A DNA stretch of 64,000 nt. Source: Rhabdophis nuchalis (lineage: Eukaryota; Chordata; Lepidosauria; Squamata; Natricidae). The notes under the pieces were generated by a model that did no database searches, was not told the origin of the DNA, and saw nothing but the letters and a program-made list of their open reading frames with translations. Below are positions 36,701 through 49,345 of the stretch, one piece after another. How positions within the stretch are numbered: position 1 is the stretch's first letter; every line of letters begins with the position of its first letter. The DNA lies in NCBI GenBank assembly GCA_039707465.1, contig CM077643.1, positions 242,008,167 through 242,072,166 on the forward strand. Reading direction: 5' to 3'. The position numbers and the translations under genes were made by a program.

Positions 36701-37096
36701 CAGACAGCATCCAATATGTTTTTCTCGTTCGAATTTGAGCTCTGGATCCAAATTTGCAATTGCTGTCTAAATTGAGTTCTTTTGCAAATTCTGAGATAAC
36801 ACTGCTACAGTTTTCTGATATACGCCTTGCTGTAACTTATCAGGGAAAGCTCAGATCAACCAGTTGACTGCTTTTTCAGCTTCTACATCCCAGACAGCAT
36901 CCAATATATGTTTCTCGTTAGAAGGTGAGCTCTGGATCCAAATATGCAGTCCCTGGCTAAATTGAGTTCTTTCGCCAATTCTGCTAACATTTTGTGGAAA
37001 CTTCTCAGGGAAAGCTCAGATCAACCAATCGGCGGTTTTTCAGCTTCTGCATCCGAGACAGCATCCAATATGTGTTTCTCGTTCGAATTTGAGCTC
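33724..37096 (+). repeat. Alpha-subfamily block with 1,236-bp tandem duplication
   Basis: Starts: D 33724, E 33891, F 34081, G 34248, C 34414, C'' 34604, C/E 34794, F 34984, G/E hybrid 35151 (166 bp), F 35317, G 35484, C 35650, C'' 35840, C/E 36030, F 36220, G 36387, C 36553, C' 36743, B 36933. F-G-C-C''-C/E-F is present at 34081 and again at 35317, exactly 1,236 bp on; both carry 'gctattgctg' in G, 'caggtgactac' in C'' and 'gcatcgcagac' in the second F. The G/E hybrid is an E-like tail on a body without the 24-bp module. B 36933 has 'tttgtggaaac'. Confidence 0.9.
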
Positions 37097-40000
37097 TGGA
37101 TCCAAATTTGCAGTCCCTAGCTAAATTGAGTTCTTTTGCTAATTGTGAGATAACACTTTGCTGTAACTTGTCAGGGAAGGCTCAGATCAACCAATCGGCG
37201 GTTTTTCAGCTTCTGCATCCGAGACAGCATCCAAAATGTGTTTCTCGTTTGAATTTGAGCTCTGGATCCAAATTTGCAATTGCTGTCTAAATTGAGTTCT
37301 TTTGCCAATTCTGAGATACACTTTGCTGTAACTTCTCAGGGAAAGCTCAGATCAACGAATTGACTGCTTTTTCAGCTTCTGCATACCAGACAGCATCCAA
37401 TATGTGTTTGTCATTCGAATTTGAGCTCTGGATCCAAATTTGTAATTGCTGTCTAAATTGAGTTCTTTTGCAAATTCTGAGATAACACTGCTACAGTTTT
37501 CTGATATACGCCTTGCTGTAACTTCTCAGGGAAAGCTCAGATCAACCAATTGACTGCTTTTTCAGCTTCTACATCCCAGACAGCATCCAATATGTGTTTC
37601 TCGTTCGAATTTGAGCTCTGGATCCAAATTTGCAATTGCTGTCTAAATTGAGTTCTTTTGCAAATTCTGAGATAACACTGCTACAGTTTTCTGATATACG
37701 CCTTGCTGTAACTTATCAGGGAAAGCTCAGATCAACCAGTTGACTACTTTTTCAGCTTCTACATCCCAGACAGCATCCAATATGTGTTTCTCGTTCGAAT
37801 TTGAGCTCTGGATCCAAATTTGCAATTGCTGTCTAAATTGAGTTCTTTTGCAAATTCTGAGATAACACTGCTACAGTTTTCTGATATACGCCTTGCTGTA
37901 ACTTCTCAGGGAAAGCTCAGATCAACCAATCGGCGGTTTTTCAACTTCTGCATCCGAGACAGCATCCAATATGTGTTTCTCGTTCGAATTTGAGCTCTGG
38001 ATCCAAATTTGCAGTCCCTAGCTAAATTGAGTTCTTTTGCTAATTGTGAGATAACACTTTGCTGTAACTTATCAGGGAAGGCTCAGATCAACCAATCGAC
38101 TGCTTTTTCAGCTTCTGCATCCCAGACAGCATCCAATATGTGTTTCTCGTTCGAATTTGAGCTCTGGATCCAAATTTGCAATTGCTGTCTAAATTGAGTT
38201 CTTTTGCCAATTCTGAGATAACACTGCTACAGTTTTCTGATATATGCCTTGCTGTAACTTCTCAGGGAAAGCTCAGATCAACCAATTGACTGCTTTTTCA
38301 GCTTCTACATCACAGACAGCATCCAATATATGTTTGTCGTTAGAAGTTGAACTCTGGATCCAAATTTGCAGTCCCTGGCTAAATTGAGTTCTTTTGCTAA
38401 TTCTGAGATAACACTTTGCTGTAACTTCTCAGAGGAAGCTCAGATCAACCAATTGACTGCTTTTTCAGTTTTTGCATCCCAGACAGCATCCAAAATGTGT
38501 TTCTCGTTTGAATTTGAGCTCTGGATCCAAATTTGCAATTGCTGTCTAAATTGAGTTCTTTTGCCAATTCTGAGATACACTTTGCTGTAACTTCTCAGGG
38601 AAAGCTCAGATCAACGAATTGACTGCTTTTTCAGCTTCTGCATACCAGACAGCATCCAATATGTGTTTGTCATTCGAATTTGAGCTCTGGATCCAAATTT
38701 GCAATTGCTGTCTAAATTGAGTTCTTTTGCAAATTCTGAGATAACACTGCTACAGTTTTCTGATATACGCCTTGCTGTAACTTCTCAGGGAAAGCTCAGA
38801 TCAACCAATTGACTGCTTTTTCAGCTTCTACATCCCAGACAGCATCCAATATGTGTTTCTCATTCGAATTTGAGCTCTGGATCCAAATTTGCAATTGCTG
38901 TCTAAATTGAGTTCTTTTGCAAATTCTGAGATAACACTGCTACAGTTTTCTGATATACGCCTTGCTGTAACTTCTCAGGGAAAGCTCAGATCAACCAATT
39001 GACTGCTTTTTCAGCTTCTACATCCCAGACAGCATCCAATATGTGTTTCTCATTCGAATTTGAGCTCTGGATCCAAATTTGCAATTGCTGTCTAAATTGA
39101 GTTCTTTTGCAAATTCTGAGATAACACTGCTACAGTTTTCTGATATACGCCTTGCTGTAACTTATCAGGGAAAGCTCAGATCAACCAGTTGACTGCTTTT
39201 TCAGCTTCTACATCCCAGACAGCATCCAATATATGTTTCTCGTTAGAAGGTGAGCTCTGGATCCAAATATGCAGTCCCTGGCTAAATTGAGTTCTTTTGC
39301 CAATTCTGCTAACATTTTGCTGTAACTTCTCAGGGAAAGCTCAGATCAACCAATCGGCGGTTTTTCAGCTTCTGCATCCGAGACAGCATCCAATATGTGT
39401 TTCTCGTTCGAATTTGAGCTCTGGATCCAAATTTGCAGTCCCTAGCTAAATTGAGTTCTTTTGCTAATTGTGAGATAACACTTTGCTGTAACTTATCAGG
39501 GAAGGCTCAGATCAACCAATCGACTGCTTTTTCAGCTTCTGCATCCCAGACAGCATCCAATATGTGTTTCTCGTTCGAATTTGAGCTCTGGATCCAAATT
39601 TGCAATTGCTGTCTAAATTGAGTTCTTTTGCCAATTCTGAGATACACTTTGCTGTAACTTCTCAGGGAAAGCTCAGATCAACGAATTGACTGCTTTTTCA
39701 GCTTCTGCATCCCAGACAGCATCCAATATGTGTTTCTCATTCGAATTTGAGCTCTGGATCCAAATTTGCAATTGCTGTCTAAATTGAGTTCTTTTGCAAA
39801 TTCTGAGATAACACTGCTACAGTTTTCTGATATACGCCTTGCTGTAACTTATCAGGGAAAGCTCAGATCAACCAGTTGACTGCTTTTTCAGCTTCTACAT
39901 CCCAGACAGCATCCAATATATGTTTCTCGTTAGAAGGTGAGCTCTGGATCCAAATATGCAGTCCCTGGCTAAATTGAGTTCTTTTGCCAATTCTGCTAAC

Positions 40001-41152
40001 ATTTTGCTGTAACTTCTCAGGGAAAGCTCAGATCAACCAATCGGCGGTTTTTCAGCTTCTGCATCCGAGACAGCATCCAATATGTGTTTCTCGTTCGAAT
40101 TTGAGCTCTGGATCCAAATTTGCAGTCCCTAGCTAAATTGAGTTCTTTTGCTAATTGTGAGATAACACTTTGCTGTAACTTATCAGGGAAGGCTCAGATC
40201 AACCAATCGACTGCTTTTTCAGCTTCTGCATCCCAGACAGCATCCAATATGTGTTTCTCGTTCGAATTTGAGCTCTGGATCCAAATTTGCAATTGCTGTC
40301 TAAATTGAGTTCTTTTGCCAATTCTGAGATAACACTGCTACAGTTTTCTGATATATGCCTTGCTGTAACTTCTCAGGGAAAGCTCAGATCAACCAATTGA
40401 CTGCTTTTTCAGCTTCTACATCACAGACAGCATCCAATATATGTTTGTCGTTAGAAGTTGAACTCTGGATCCAAATTTGCAGTCCCTGGCTAAATTGAGT
40501 TCTTTTGCTAATTCTGAGATAACACTTTGCTGTAACTTCTCAGAGGAAGCTCAGATCAACCAATTGACTGCTCTTTCAGTTTTTGCATCCCAGACAGCAT
40601 CCAAAATGTGTTTCTCGTTTGAATTTGAGCTCTGGATCCAAATTTGCAATTGCTGTCTAAATTGAGTTCTTTTGCCAATTCTGAGATACACTTTGCTGTA
40701 ACTTCTCAGGGAAAGCTCAGATCAACGAATTGACTGCTTTTTCAGCTTCTGCATACCAGACAGCATCCAATATGTGTTTGTCATTCGAATTTGAGCTCTG
40801 GATCCAAATTTGTAATTGCTGTCTAAATTGAGTTCTTTTGCAAATTCTGAGATAACACTGCTACAGTTTTCTGATATACGCCTTGCTGTAACTTATCAGG
40901 GAAAGCTCAGATCAACCAGTTGACTACTTTTTCAGCTTCTACATCCCAGACAGCATCCAATATATGTTTCTCGTTAGAAGGTGATCTCTGGATCCAAATA
41001 TGCAGTCCCTGGCTAAATTGAGTTCTTTTGCCAATTCTGCTAACATTTTGCTGTAACTTCTCAGGGAAAGCTCAGATCAACCAATCGGCGGTTTTTCAGC
41101 TTCTGCATCCGAGACAGCATCCAATATGTGTTTCTCGTTCGAATTTGAGCTC
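37097..41152 (+). repeat. Block repeated at 49.4-53.5 kb (12,247-bp offset), first copy
   Basis: Starts: D/B/F triple hybrid 37097 (166 bp), G 37263, C 37429 ('tttgtaattgc'), C/C' 37619, C/B hybrid 37809 (189 bp, 'tttttcaacttctgc'), D 37998, E 38165, F 38355, G 38522, C 38688, C 38878, C' 39068, B 39258, D 39422, G 39589, C' 39755, B 39945, D 40109, E 40276, F 40466 ('gctctttcag'), G 40633, C' 40799 ('gtgatctctgg'), B 40989. Homology with the second copy starts inside 37097, near 37191, and runs on into D 41153. D-E-F-G-C'-B (40109-41152) is the C-free, 1,044-bp form of the cassette. Confidence 0.9.
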
Positions 41153-41866
41153 TGGATCCAAATTTGCAGTCCCTAGCTAAATTGAGTTCTTTTGCTAATT
41201 GTGAGATAACACTTTGATGTAACTTATCAGGGAAGGCTCAGATCAACCAATCGACTGCTTTTTCAGCTTCTGCATCCCAGACAGCATCCAATATTGTGTT
41301 TCTCGTTCGAATTTGAGCTCTGGATCCAAATTTGCAGTCCCTGGCAAAATGGAGTTCTTTTGTTAATTCTGAGATAACACTGCTGTAACTTTTCTGATAT
41401 ACGCCTTGCTGTAACTTCTCAGGGAAAGCTCAGATCAACCAATTGACTGCTTTTTCAGCTTCTACATCCCAGACAGCATCCAATATATGTTTCTCGTTAG
41501 AATTTGAGCTCTGGATCCAAATTTGCAGTCCCTGGCAAAATGGAGTTCTTTTGCTAATTCTGAGATAACACTGCTGTAACTTTTTTGATATACGCCTTGC
41601 TCTTACTTCTCAGGGAAAGCTCAGATCAACCAGTTGACTGCTTTTTCAGCTTCTACATCCCAGACAGCATCCAATATATGTTTCTCGTTAGAAGGTGAGC
41701 TCTGGATCCAAATATGCAGTCCCTGGCTAAATTGAGTTCTTTCGCCAATTCTGCTAACATTTTGCTGTAACTTCTCAGGGAAAGCTCAGATCAACCAATC
41801 GGCGGTTTTTCAGCTTCTGCATCCGAGACAGCATCCAATATGTGTTTCTCGTTCGAATTTGAGCTC
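41153..41866 (+). repeat. D-A-A'-B junction block with frameshifting 1-bp insertion
   Basis: Starts: D 41153 (168 bp, 'tttgatgtaac' and an extra T in 'atattgtgttt'), A 41321, A' 41512 (191 bp, 'aacttttttgatatac' and 'cttgctcttacttc'), B 41703 ('ctttcgcc'). D-A-A' matches 55131-55608 at 13,978 bp offset, including the 1-bp insertion and the A' changes. After about 41630 the A' here takes a C' tail ('cagttgac', 'aaggtgagc'), whereas the copy at 55490 keeps a different tail. Confidence 0.88.
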
Positions 41867-44800
41867 TGGATCCAAATTTGCAGTCCCTAGCTAAATTGAG
41901 TTCTTTTGCTAATTGTGAGATAACACTTTGCTGTAACTTGTCAGGGAAGGCTCAGATCAACCAATCGACTGCTTTTTCAGCTTCTGCATCCCAGACAGCA
42001 TCCAATATGTGTTTCTCGTTCGAATTTGAGCTCTGGATCCAAATTTGCAATTGCTGTCTAAATTGAGTTCTTTTGCCAATTCTGAGATAACACTGCTACA
42101 GTTTTCTGATATATGCCTTGCTGTAACTTCTCAGGGAAAGCTCAGATCAACCAATTGACAGCTTTTTCAGCTTCTACATCACAGACAGCATCCAATATAT
42201 GTTTGTCGTTAGAAGTTGAACTCTGGATCCAAATTTGCAGTCCCTGGCTAAATTGAGTTCTTTTGCTAATTCTGAGATAACACTTTGCTGTAACTTCTCA
42301 GAGGAAGCTCAGATCAACCAATTGACTGCTTTTTCAGTTTTTGCATCCCAGACAGCATCCAAAATGTGTTTCTCGTTTGAATTTGAGCTCTGGATCCAAA
42401 TTTGCTATTGCTGTCTAAATTGAGTTCTTTTGCCAATTCTGAGATACACTTTGCTGTAACTTCTCAGGGAAAGCTCAGATCAACGAAGTGACTGCTTTTT
42501 CAGGTTCTGCATACCAGACAGCATCCAATATGTGTTTGTCATTCGAATTTGAGCTCTGGATCCAAATTTGCAATTGCTGTCTAAATTGAGTTCTTTTGCA
42601 AATTCTGAGATAACACTGCTACAGTTTTCTGATATACGCCTTGCTGTAACTTCTCAGGGAAAGCTCAGATCAACCAATTGACTGCTTTTTCAGCTTCTAC
42701 ATCCCAGACAGCATCCAATATGTGTTTCTCGTTCGAATTTGAGCTCTGGATCCAAATTTGCAATTGCTGTCTAAATTGAGTTCTTTTGCAAATTCTGAGA
42801 TAACACTGCTACAGTTTTCTGATATACGCCTTGCTGTAACTTATCAGGGAAAGCTCAGATCAACCAGGTGACTACTTTTTCAGCTTCTACATCCCAGACA
42901 GCATCCAATATGTGTTTCTCGTTCGAATTTGAGCTCTGGATCCAAATTTGCAATTGCTGTCTAAATTGAGTTCTTTTGCAAATTCTGAGATAACACTGCT
43001 ACAGTTTTCTGATATACGCCTTGCTGTAACTTCTCAGGGAAAGCTCAGATCAACCAATTGACAGCTTTTTCAGCTTCTACATCACAGACAGCATCCAATA
43101 TATGTTTGTCGTTAGAAGTTGAACTCTGGATCCAAATTTGCAGTCCCTGGCTAAATTGAGTTCTTTTGCTAATTCTGAGATAACACTTTGCTGTAACTTC
43201 TCAGAGGAAGCTCAGATCAACCAATTGACTGCTTTTTCAGTTTTTGCATCGCAGACAGCATCCAAAATGTGTTTCTCGTTTGAATTTGAGCTCTGGATCC
43301 AAATTTGCAATTGCTGTCTAAATTGAGTTCTTTTGCCAATTCTGAGATACACTTTGCTGTAACTTCTCAGGGAAAGCTCAGATCAACGAAGTGACTGCTT
43401 TTTCAGCTTCTGCATACCAGACAGCATCCAATATGTGTTTGTCATTCGAATTTGAGCTCTGGATCCAAATTTGCAATTGCTGTCTAAATTGAGTTCTTTT
43501 GCAAATTCTGAGATAACACTGCTACAGTTTTCTGATATACGCCTTGCTGTAACTTCTCAGGGAAAGCTCAGATCAACCAATTGACTGCTTTTTCAGCTTC
43601 TACATCCCAGACAGCATCCAATATGTTTTTCTCGTTCGAATTTGAGCTCTGGATCCAAATTTGCAATTGCTGTCTAAATTGAGTTCTTTTGCAAATTCTG
43701 AGATAACACTGCTACAGTTTTCTGATATACGCCTTGCTGTAACTTATCAGGGAAAGCTCAGATCAACCAGTTGACTGCTTTTTCAGCTTCTACATCCCAG
43801 ACAGCATCCAATATATGTTTCTCGTTAGAAGGTGAGCTCTGGATCCAAATATGCAGTCCCTGGCTAAATTGAGTTCTTTCGCCAATTCTGCTAACATTTT
43901 GTGGAAACTTCTCAGGGAAAGCTCAGATCAACCAATCGGCGGTTTTTCAGCTTCTGCATCCGAGACAGCATCCAATATGTGTTTCTCGTTCGAATTTGAG
44001 CTCTGGATCCAAATTTGCAGTCCCTAGCTAAATTGAGTTCTTTTGCTAATTGTGAGATAACACTTTGCTGTAACTTGTCAGGGAAGGCTCAGATCAACCA
44101 ATCGACTGCTTTTTCAGCTTCTGCATCCCAGACAGCATCCAATATGTGTTTCTCGTTCGAATTTGAGCTCTGGATCCAAATTTGCAATTGCTGTCTAAAT
44201 TGAGTTCTTTTGCAAATTCTGAGATAACACTGCTACAGTTTTCTGATATACGCCTTGCTGTAACTTCTCAGGGAAAGCTCAGATCAACCAATTGACTGCT
44301 TTTTCAGCTTCTACATCCCAGACAGCATCCAATATGTGTTTCTCGTTCGAATTTGAGCTCTGGATCCAAATTTGCAATTGCTGTCTAAATTGAGTTCTTT
44401 TGCAAATTCTGAGATAACACTGCTACAGTTTTCTGATATACGCCTTGCTGTAACTTATCAGGGAAAGCTCAGATCAACCAGGTGACTACTTTTTCAGCTT
44501 CTACATCCCAGACAGCATCCAATATGTGTTTCTCGTTCGAATTTGAGCTCTGGATCCAAATTTGCAATTGCTGTCTAAATTGAGTTCTTTTGCAAATTCT
44601 GAGATAACACTGCTACAGTTTTCTGATATACGCCTTGCTGTAACTTCTCAGGGAAAGCTCAGATCAACCAATTGACAGCTTTTTCAGCTTCTACATCACA
44701 GACAGCATCCAATATATGTTTGTCGTTAGAAGTTGAACTCTGGATCCAAATTTGCAGTCCCTGGCTAAATTGAGTTCTTTTGCTAATTCTGAGATAACAC

Positions 44801-46139
44801 TTTGCTGTAACTTCTCAGAGGAAGCTCAGATCAACCAATTGACTGCTTTTTCAGTTTTTGCATCGCAGACAGCATCCAAAATGTGTTTCTCGTTTGAATT
44901 TGAGCTCTGGATCCAAATTTGCAATTGCTGTCTAAATTGAGTTCTTTTGCCAATTCTGAGATACACTTTGCTGTAACTTCTCAGGGAAAGCTCAGATCAA
45001 CGAAGTGACTGCTTTTTCAGCTTCTGCATACCAGACAGCATCCAATATGTGTTTGTCATTCGAATTTGAGCTCTGGATCCAAATTTGCAATTGCTGTCTA
45101 AATTGAGTTCTTTTGCAAATTCTGAGATAACACTGCTACAGTTTTCTGATATACGCCTTGCTGTAACTTCTCAGGGAAAGCTCAGATCAACCAATTGACT
45201 GCTTTTTCAGCTTCTACATCCCAGACAGCATCCAATATGTTTTTCTCGTTCGAATTTGAGCTCTGGATCCAAATTTGCAATTGCTGTCTAAATTGAGTTC
45301 TTTTGCAAATTCTGAGATAACACTGCTACAGTTTTCTGATATACGCCTTGCTGTAACTTATCAGGGAAAGCTCAGATCAACCAGTTGACTGCTTTTTCAG
45401 CTTCTACATCCCAGACAGCATCCAATATATGTTTCTCGTTAGAAGGTGAGCTCTGGATCCAAATATGCAGTCCCTGGCTAAATTGAGTTCTTTCGCCAAT
45501 TCTGCTAACATTTTGTGGAAACTTCTCAGGGAAAGCTCAGATCAACCAATCGGCGGTTTTTCAGCTTCTGCATCCGAGACAGCATCCAATATGTGTTTCT
45601 CGTTCGAATTTGAGCTCTGGATCCAAATTTGCAGTCCCTAGCTAAATTGAGTTCTTTTGCTAATTGTGAGATAACACTTTGCTGTAACTTGTCAGGGAAG
45701 GCTCAGATCAACCAATCGACTGCTTTTTCAGCTTCTGCATCCCAGACAGCATCCAATATGTGTTTCTCGTTCGAATTTGAGCTCTGGATCCAAATTTGCA
45801 ATTGCTGTCTAAATTGAGTTCTTTTGCCAATTCTGAGATAACACTGCTACAGTTTTCTGATATATGCCTTGCTGTAACTTCTCAGGGAAAGCTCAGATCA
45901 ACCAATTGACAGCTTTTTCAGCTTCTACATCACAGACAGCATCCAATATATGTTTGTCGTTAGAAGTTGAACTCTGGATCCAAATTTGCAGTCCCTGGCT
46001 AAATTGAGTTCTTTTGCTAATTCTGAGATAACACTGCTGTAACTTCTCAGAGGAAGCTCAGATCAACCAATTGACTGCTTTTTCAGTTTTTGCATCCCAG
46101 ACAGCATCCAAAATGTGTTTCTCGTTCGAATTTGAGCTC
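41867..46139 (+). repeat. 4,273-bp alpha-subfamily HOR, first copy
   Basis: Starts: D 41867, E 42034, F 42224, G 42391, C 42557, C'' 42747, C/E 42937, F 43127, G 43294, C 43460, C' 43650, B 43840, D 44004, C 44171, C'' 44361, C/E 44551, F 44741, G 44908, C 45074, C' 45264, B 45454, D 45618, E 45785, F-type 45975 (165 bp, 'aacactgctgtaac'). 41867-44170 recurs at 46140-48443 (4,273 bp on). F-G-C-C'-B-D at 43127 recurs at 44741 (1,614 bp on). 42224-44003 also matches 35317-37096 (6,907 bp earlier). Alpha tags are present throughout. Confidence 0.9.
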
Positions 46140-49100
46140 TGGATCCAAATTTGCAGTCCCTAACTAAATTGAGTTCTTTTGCTAATTGTGAGATAACACT
46201 TTGCTGTAACTTGTCAGGGAAGGCTCAGATCAACCAATCGACTGCTTTTTCAGCTTCTGCATCCCAGACAGCATCCAATATGTGTTTCTCGTTCGAATTT
46301 GAGCTCTGGATCCAAATTTGCAATTGCTGTCTAAATTGAGTTCTTTTGCCAATTCTGAGATAACACTGCTACAGTTTTCTGATATATGCCTTGCTGTAAC
46401 TTCTCAGGGAAAGCTCAGATCAACCAATTGACAGCTTTTTCAGCTTCTACATCACAGACAGCATCCAATATATGTTTGTCGTTAGAAGTTGAACTCTGGA
46501 TCCAAATTTGCAGTCCCTGGCTAAATTGAGTTCTTTTGCTAATTCTGAGATAACACTTTGCTGTAACTTCTCAGAGGAAGCTCAGATAAACCAATTGACT
46601 GCTTTTTCAGTTTTTGCATCCCAGACAGCATCCAAAATGTGTTTCTCGTTTGAATTTGAGCTCTGGATCCAAATTTGCTATTGCTGTCTAAATTGAGTTC
46701 TTTTGCCAATTCTGAGATACACTTTGCTGTAACTTCTCAGGGAAAGCTCAGATCAACGAAGTGACTGCTTTTTCAGGTTCTGCATACCAGACAGCATCCA
46801 ATATGTGTTTGTCATTCGAATTTGAGCTCTGGATCCAAATTTGCAATTGCTGTCTAAATTGAGTTCTTTTGCAAATTCTGAGATAACACTGCTACAGTTT
46901 TCTGATATACGCCTTGCTGTAACTTCTCAGGGAAAGCTCAGATCAACCAATTGACTGCTTTTTCAGCTTCTACATCCCAGACAGCATCCAATATGTGTTT
47001 CTCGTTCGAATTTGAGCTCTGGATCCAAATTTGCAATTGCTGTCTAAATTGAGTTCTTTTGCAAATTCTGAGATAACACTGCTACAGTTTTCTGATATAC
47101 GCCTTGCTGTAACTTATCAGGGAAAGCTCAGATCAACCAGGTGACTACTTTTTCAGCTTCTACATCCCAGACAGCATCCAAAATGTGTTTCTCGTTCGAA
47201 TTTGAGCTCTGGATCCAAATTTGCAATTGCTGTCTAAATTGAGTTCTTTTGCAAATTCTGAGATAACACTGCTACAGTTTTCTGATATACGCCTTGCTGT
47301 AACTTCTCAGGGAAAGCTCAGATCAACCAATTGACAGCTTTTTCAGCTTCTACATCACAGACAGCATCCAATATATGTTTGTCGTTAGAAGTTGAACTCT
47401 GGATCCAAATTTGCAGTCCCTGGCTAAATTGAGTTCTTTTGCTAATTCTGAGATAACACTTTGCTGTAACTTCTCAGAGGAAGCTCAGATCAACCAATTG
47501 ACTGCTTTTTCAGTTTTTGCATCGCAGACAGCATCCAAAATGTGTTTCTCGTTTGAATTTGAGCTCTGGATCCAAATTTGCAATTGCTGTCTAAATTGAG
47601 TTCTTTTGCCAATTCTGAGATACACTTTGCTGTAACTTCTCAGGGAAAGCTCAGATCAACGAAGTGACTGCTTTTTCAGCTTCTGCATACCAGACAGCAT
47701 CCAATATGTGTTTGTCATTCGAATTTGAGCTCTGGATCCAAATTTGCAATTGCTGTCTAAATTGAGTTCTTTTGCAAATTCTGAGATAACACTGCTACAG
47801 TTTTCTGATATACGCCTTGCTGTAACTTCTCAGGGAAAGCTCAGATCAACCAATTGACTGCTTTTTCAGCTTCTACATCCCAGACAGCATCCAATATGTT
47901 TTTCTCGTTCGAATTTGAGCTCTGGATCCAAATTTGCAATTGCTGTCTAAATTGAGTTCTTTTGCAAATTCTGAGATAACACTGCTACAGTTTTCTGATA
48001 TACGCCTTGCTGTAACTTATCAGGGAAAGCTCAGATCAACCAGTTGACTGCTTTTTCAGCTTCTACATCCCAGACAGCATCCAATATATGTTTCTCGTTA
48101 GAAGGTGAGCTCTGGATCCAAATATGCAGTCCCTGGCTAAATTGAGTTCTTTCGCCAATTCTGCTAACATTTTGTGGAAACTTCTCAGGGAAAGCTCAGA
48201 TCAACCAATCGGCGGTTTTTCAGCTTCTGCATCCGAGACAGCATCCAATATGTGTTTCTCGTTCGAATTTGAGCTCTGGATCCAAATTTGCAGTCCCTAG
48301 CTAAATTGAGTTCTTTTGCTAATTGTGAGATAACACTTTGCTGTAACTTGTCAGGGAAGGCTCAGATCAACCAATCGACTGCTTTTTCAGCTTCTGCATC
48401 CCAGACAGCATCCAATATGTGTTTCTCGTTCGAATTTGAGCTCTGGATCCAAATTTGCAATTGCTGTCTAAATTGAGTTCTTTTGCCAATTCTGAGATAA
48501 CACTGCTACAGTTTTCTGATATATGCCTTGCTGTAACTTCTCAGGGAAAGGTCAGATCAACCAATTGACAGCTTTTTCAGCTTCTACATCACAGACAGCA
48601 TCCAATATATGTTTGTCGTTAGAAGTTGAACTCTGGATCCAAATTTGCAGTCCCTGGCTAAATTGAGTTCTTTTGCTAATTCTGAGATAACACTTTGCTG
48701 TAACTTCTCAGAGGAAGCTCAGATCAACCAATTGACTGCTTTTTCAGTTTTTGCATCCCAGACAGCATCCAAAATGTGTTTCTCGTTTGAATTTGAGCTC
48801 TGGATCCAAATTTGCAATTGCTGTCTAAATTGAGTTCTTTTGCCAATTCTGAGATACACTTTGCTGTAACTTCTCAGGGAAAGCTCAGATCAACGAAGTG
48901 ACTGCTTTTTCAGCTTCTGCATACCAGACAGCATCCAATATGTGTTTGTCATTCGAATTTGAGCTCTGGATCCAAATTTGCAATTGCTGTCTAAATTGAG
49001 TTCTTTTGCAAATTCTGAGATAACACTGCTACAGTTTTCTGATATACGCCTTGCTGTAACTTCTCAGGGAAAGCTCAGATCAACCAATTGACTGCTTTTT

Positions 49101-49345
49101 CAGCTTCTACATCCCAGACAGCATCCAATATGTGTTTCTCGTTCGAATTTGAGCTCTGGATCCAAATTTGCAATTGCTGTCTAAATTGAGTTCTTTTGCA
49201 AATTCTGAGATAACACTGCTACAGTTTTCTGATATACGCCTTGCTGTAACTTCTCAGGGAAAGCTCAGATCAACCAATCGGCGGTTTTTCAACTTCTGCA
49301 TCCGAGACAGCATCCAATATGTGTTTCTCGTTCGAATTTGAGCTC
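46140..49345 (+). repeat. 4,273-bp alpha-subfamily HOR, second copy (partial)
   Basis: Starts: D 46140 ('cctaactaaattg'), E 46307, F 46497 ('cagataaacc'), G 46664, C 46830, C'' 47020 ('ccaaaatgtg'), C/E 47210, F 47400, G 47567, C 47733, C' 47923, B 48113, D 48277, E 48444 ('gaaaggtcag'), F 48634, G 48801, C 48967, C/B hybrid 49157 (189 bp). The first 2.3 kb repeat 41867-44170 with a handful of substitutions. From 48444 onwards it continues with E where the first copy had C. Confidence 0.9.
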
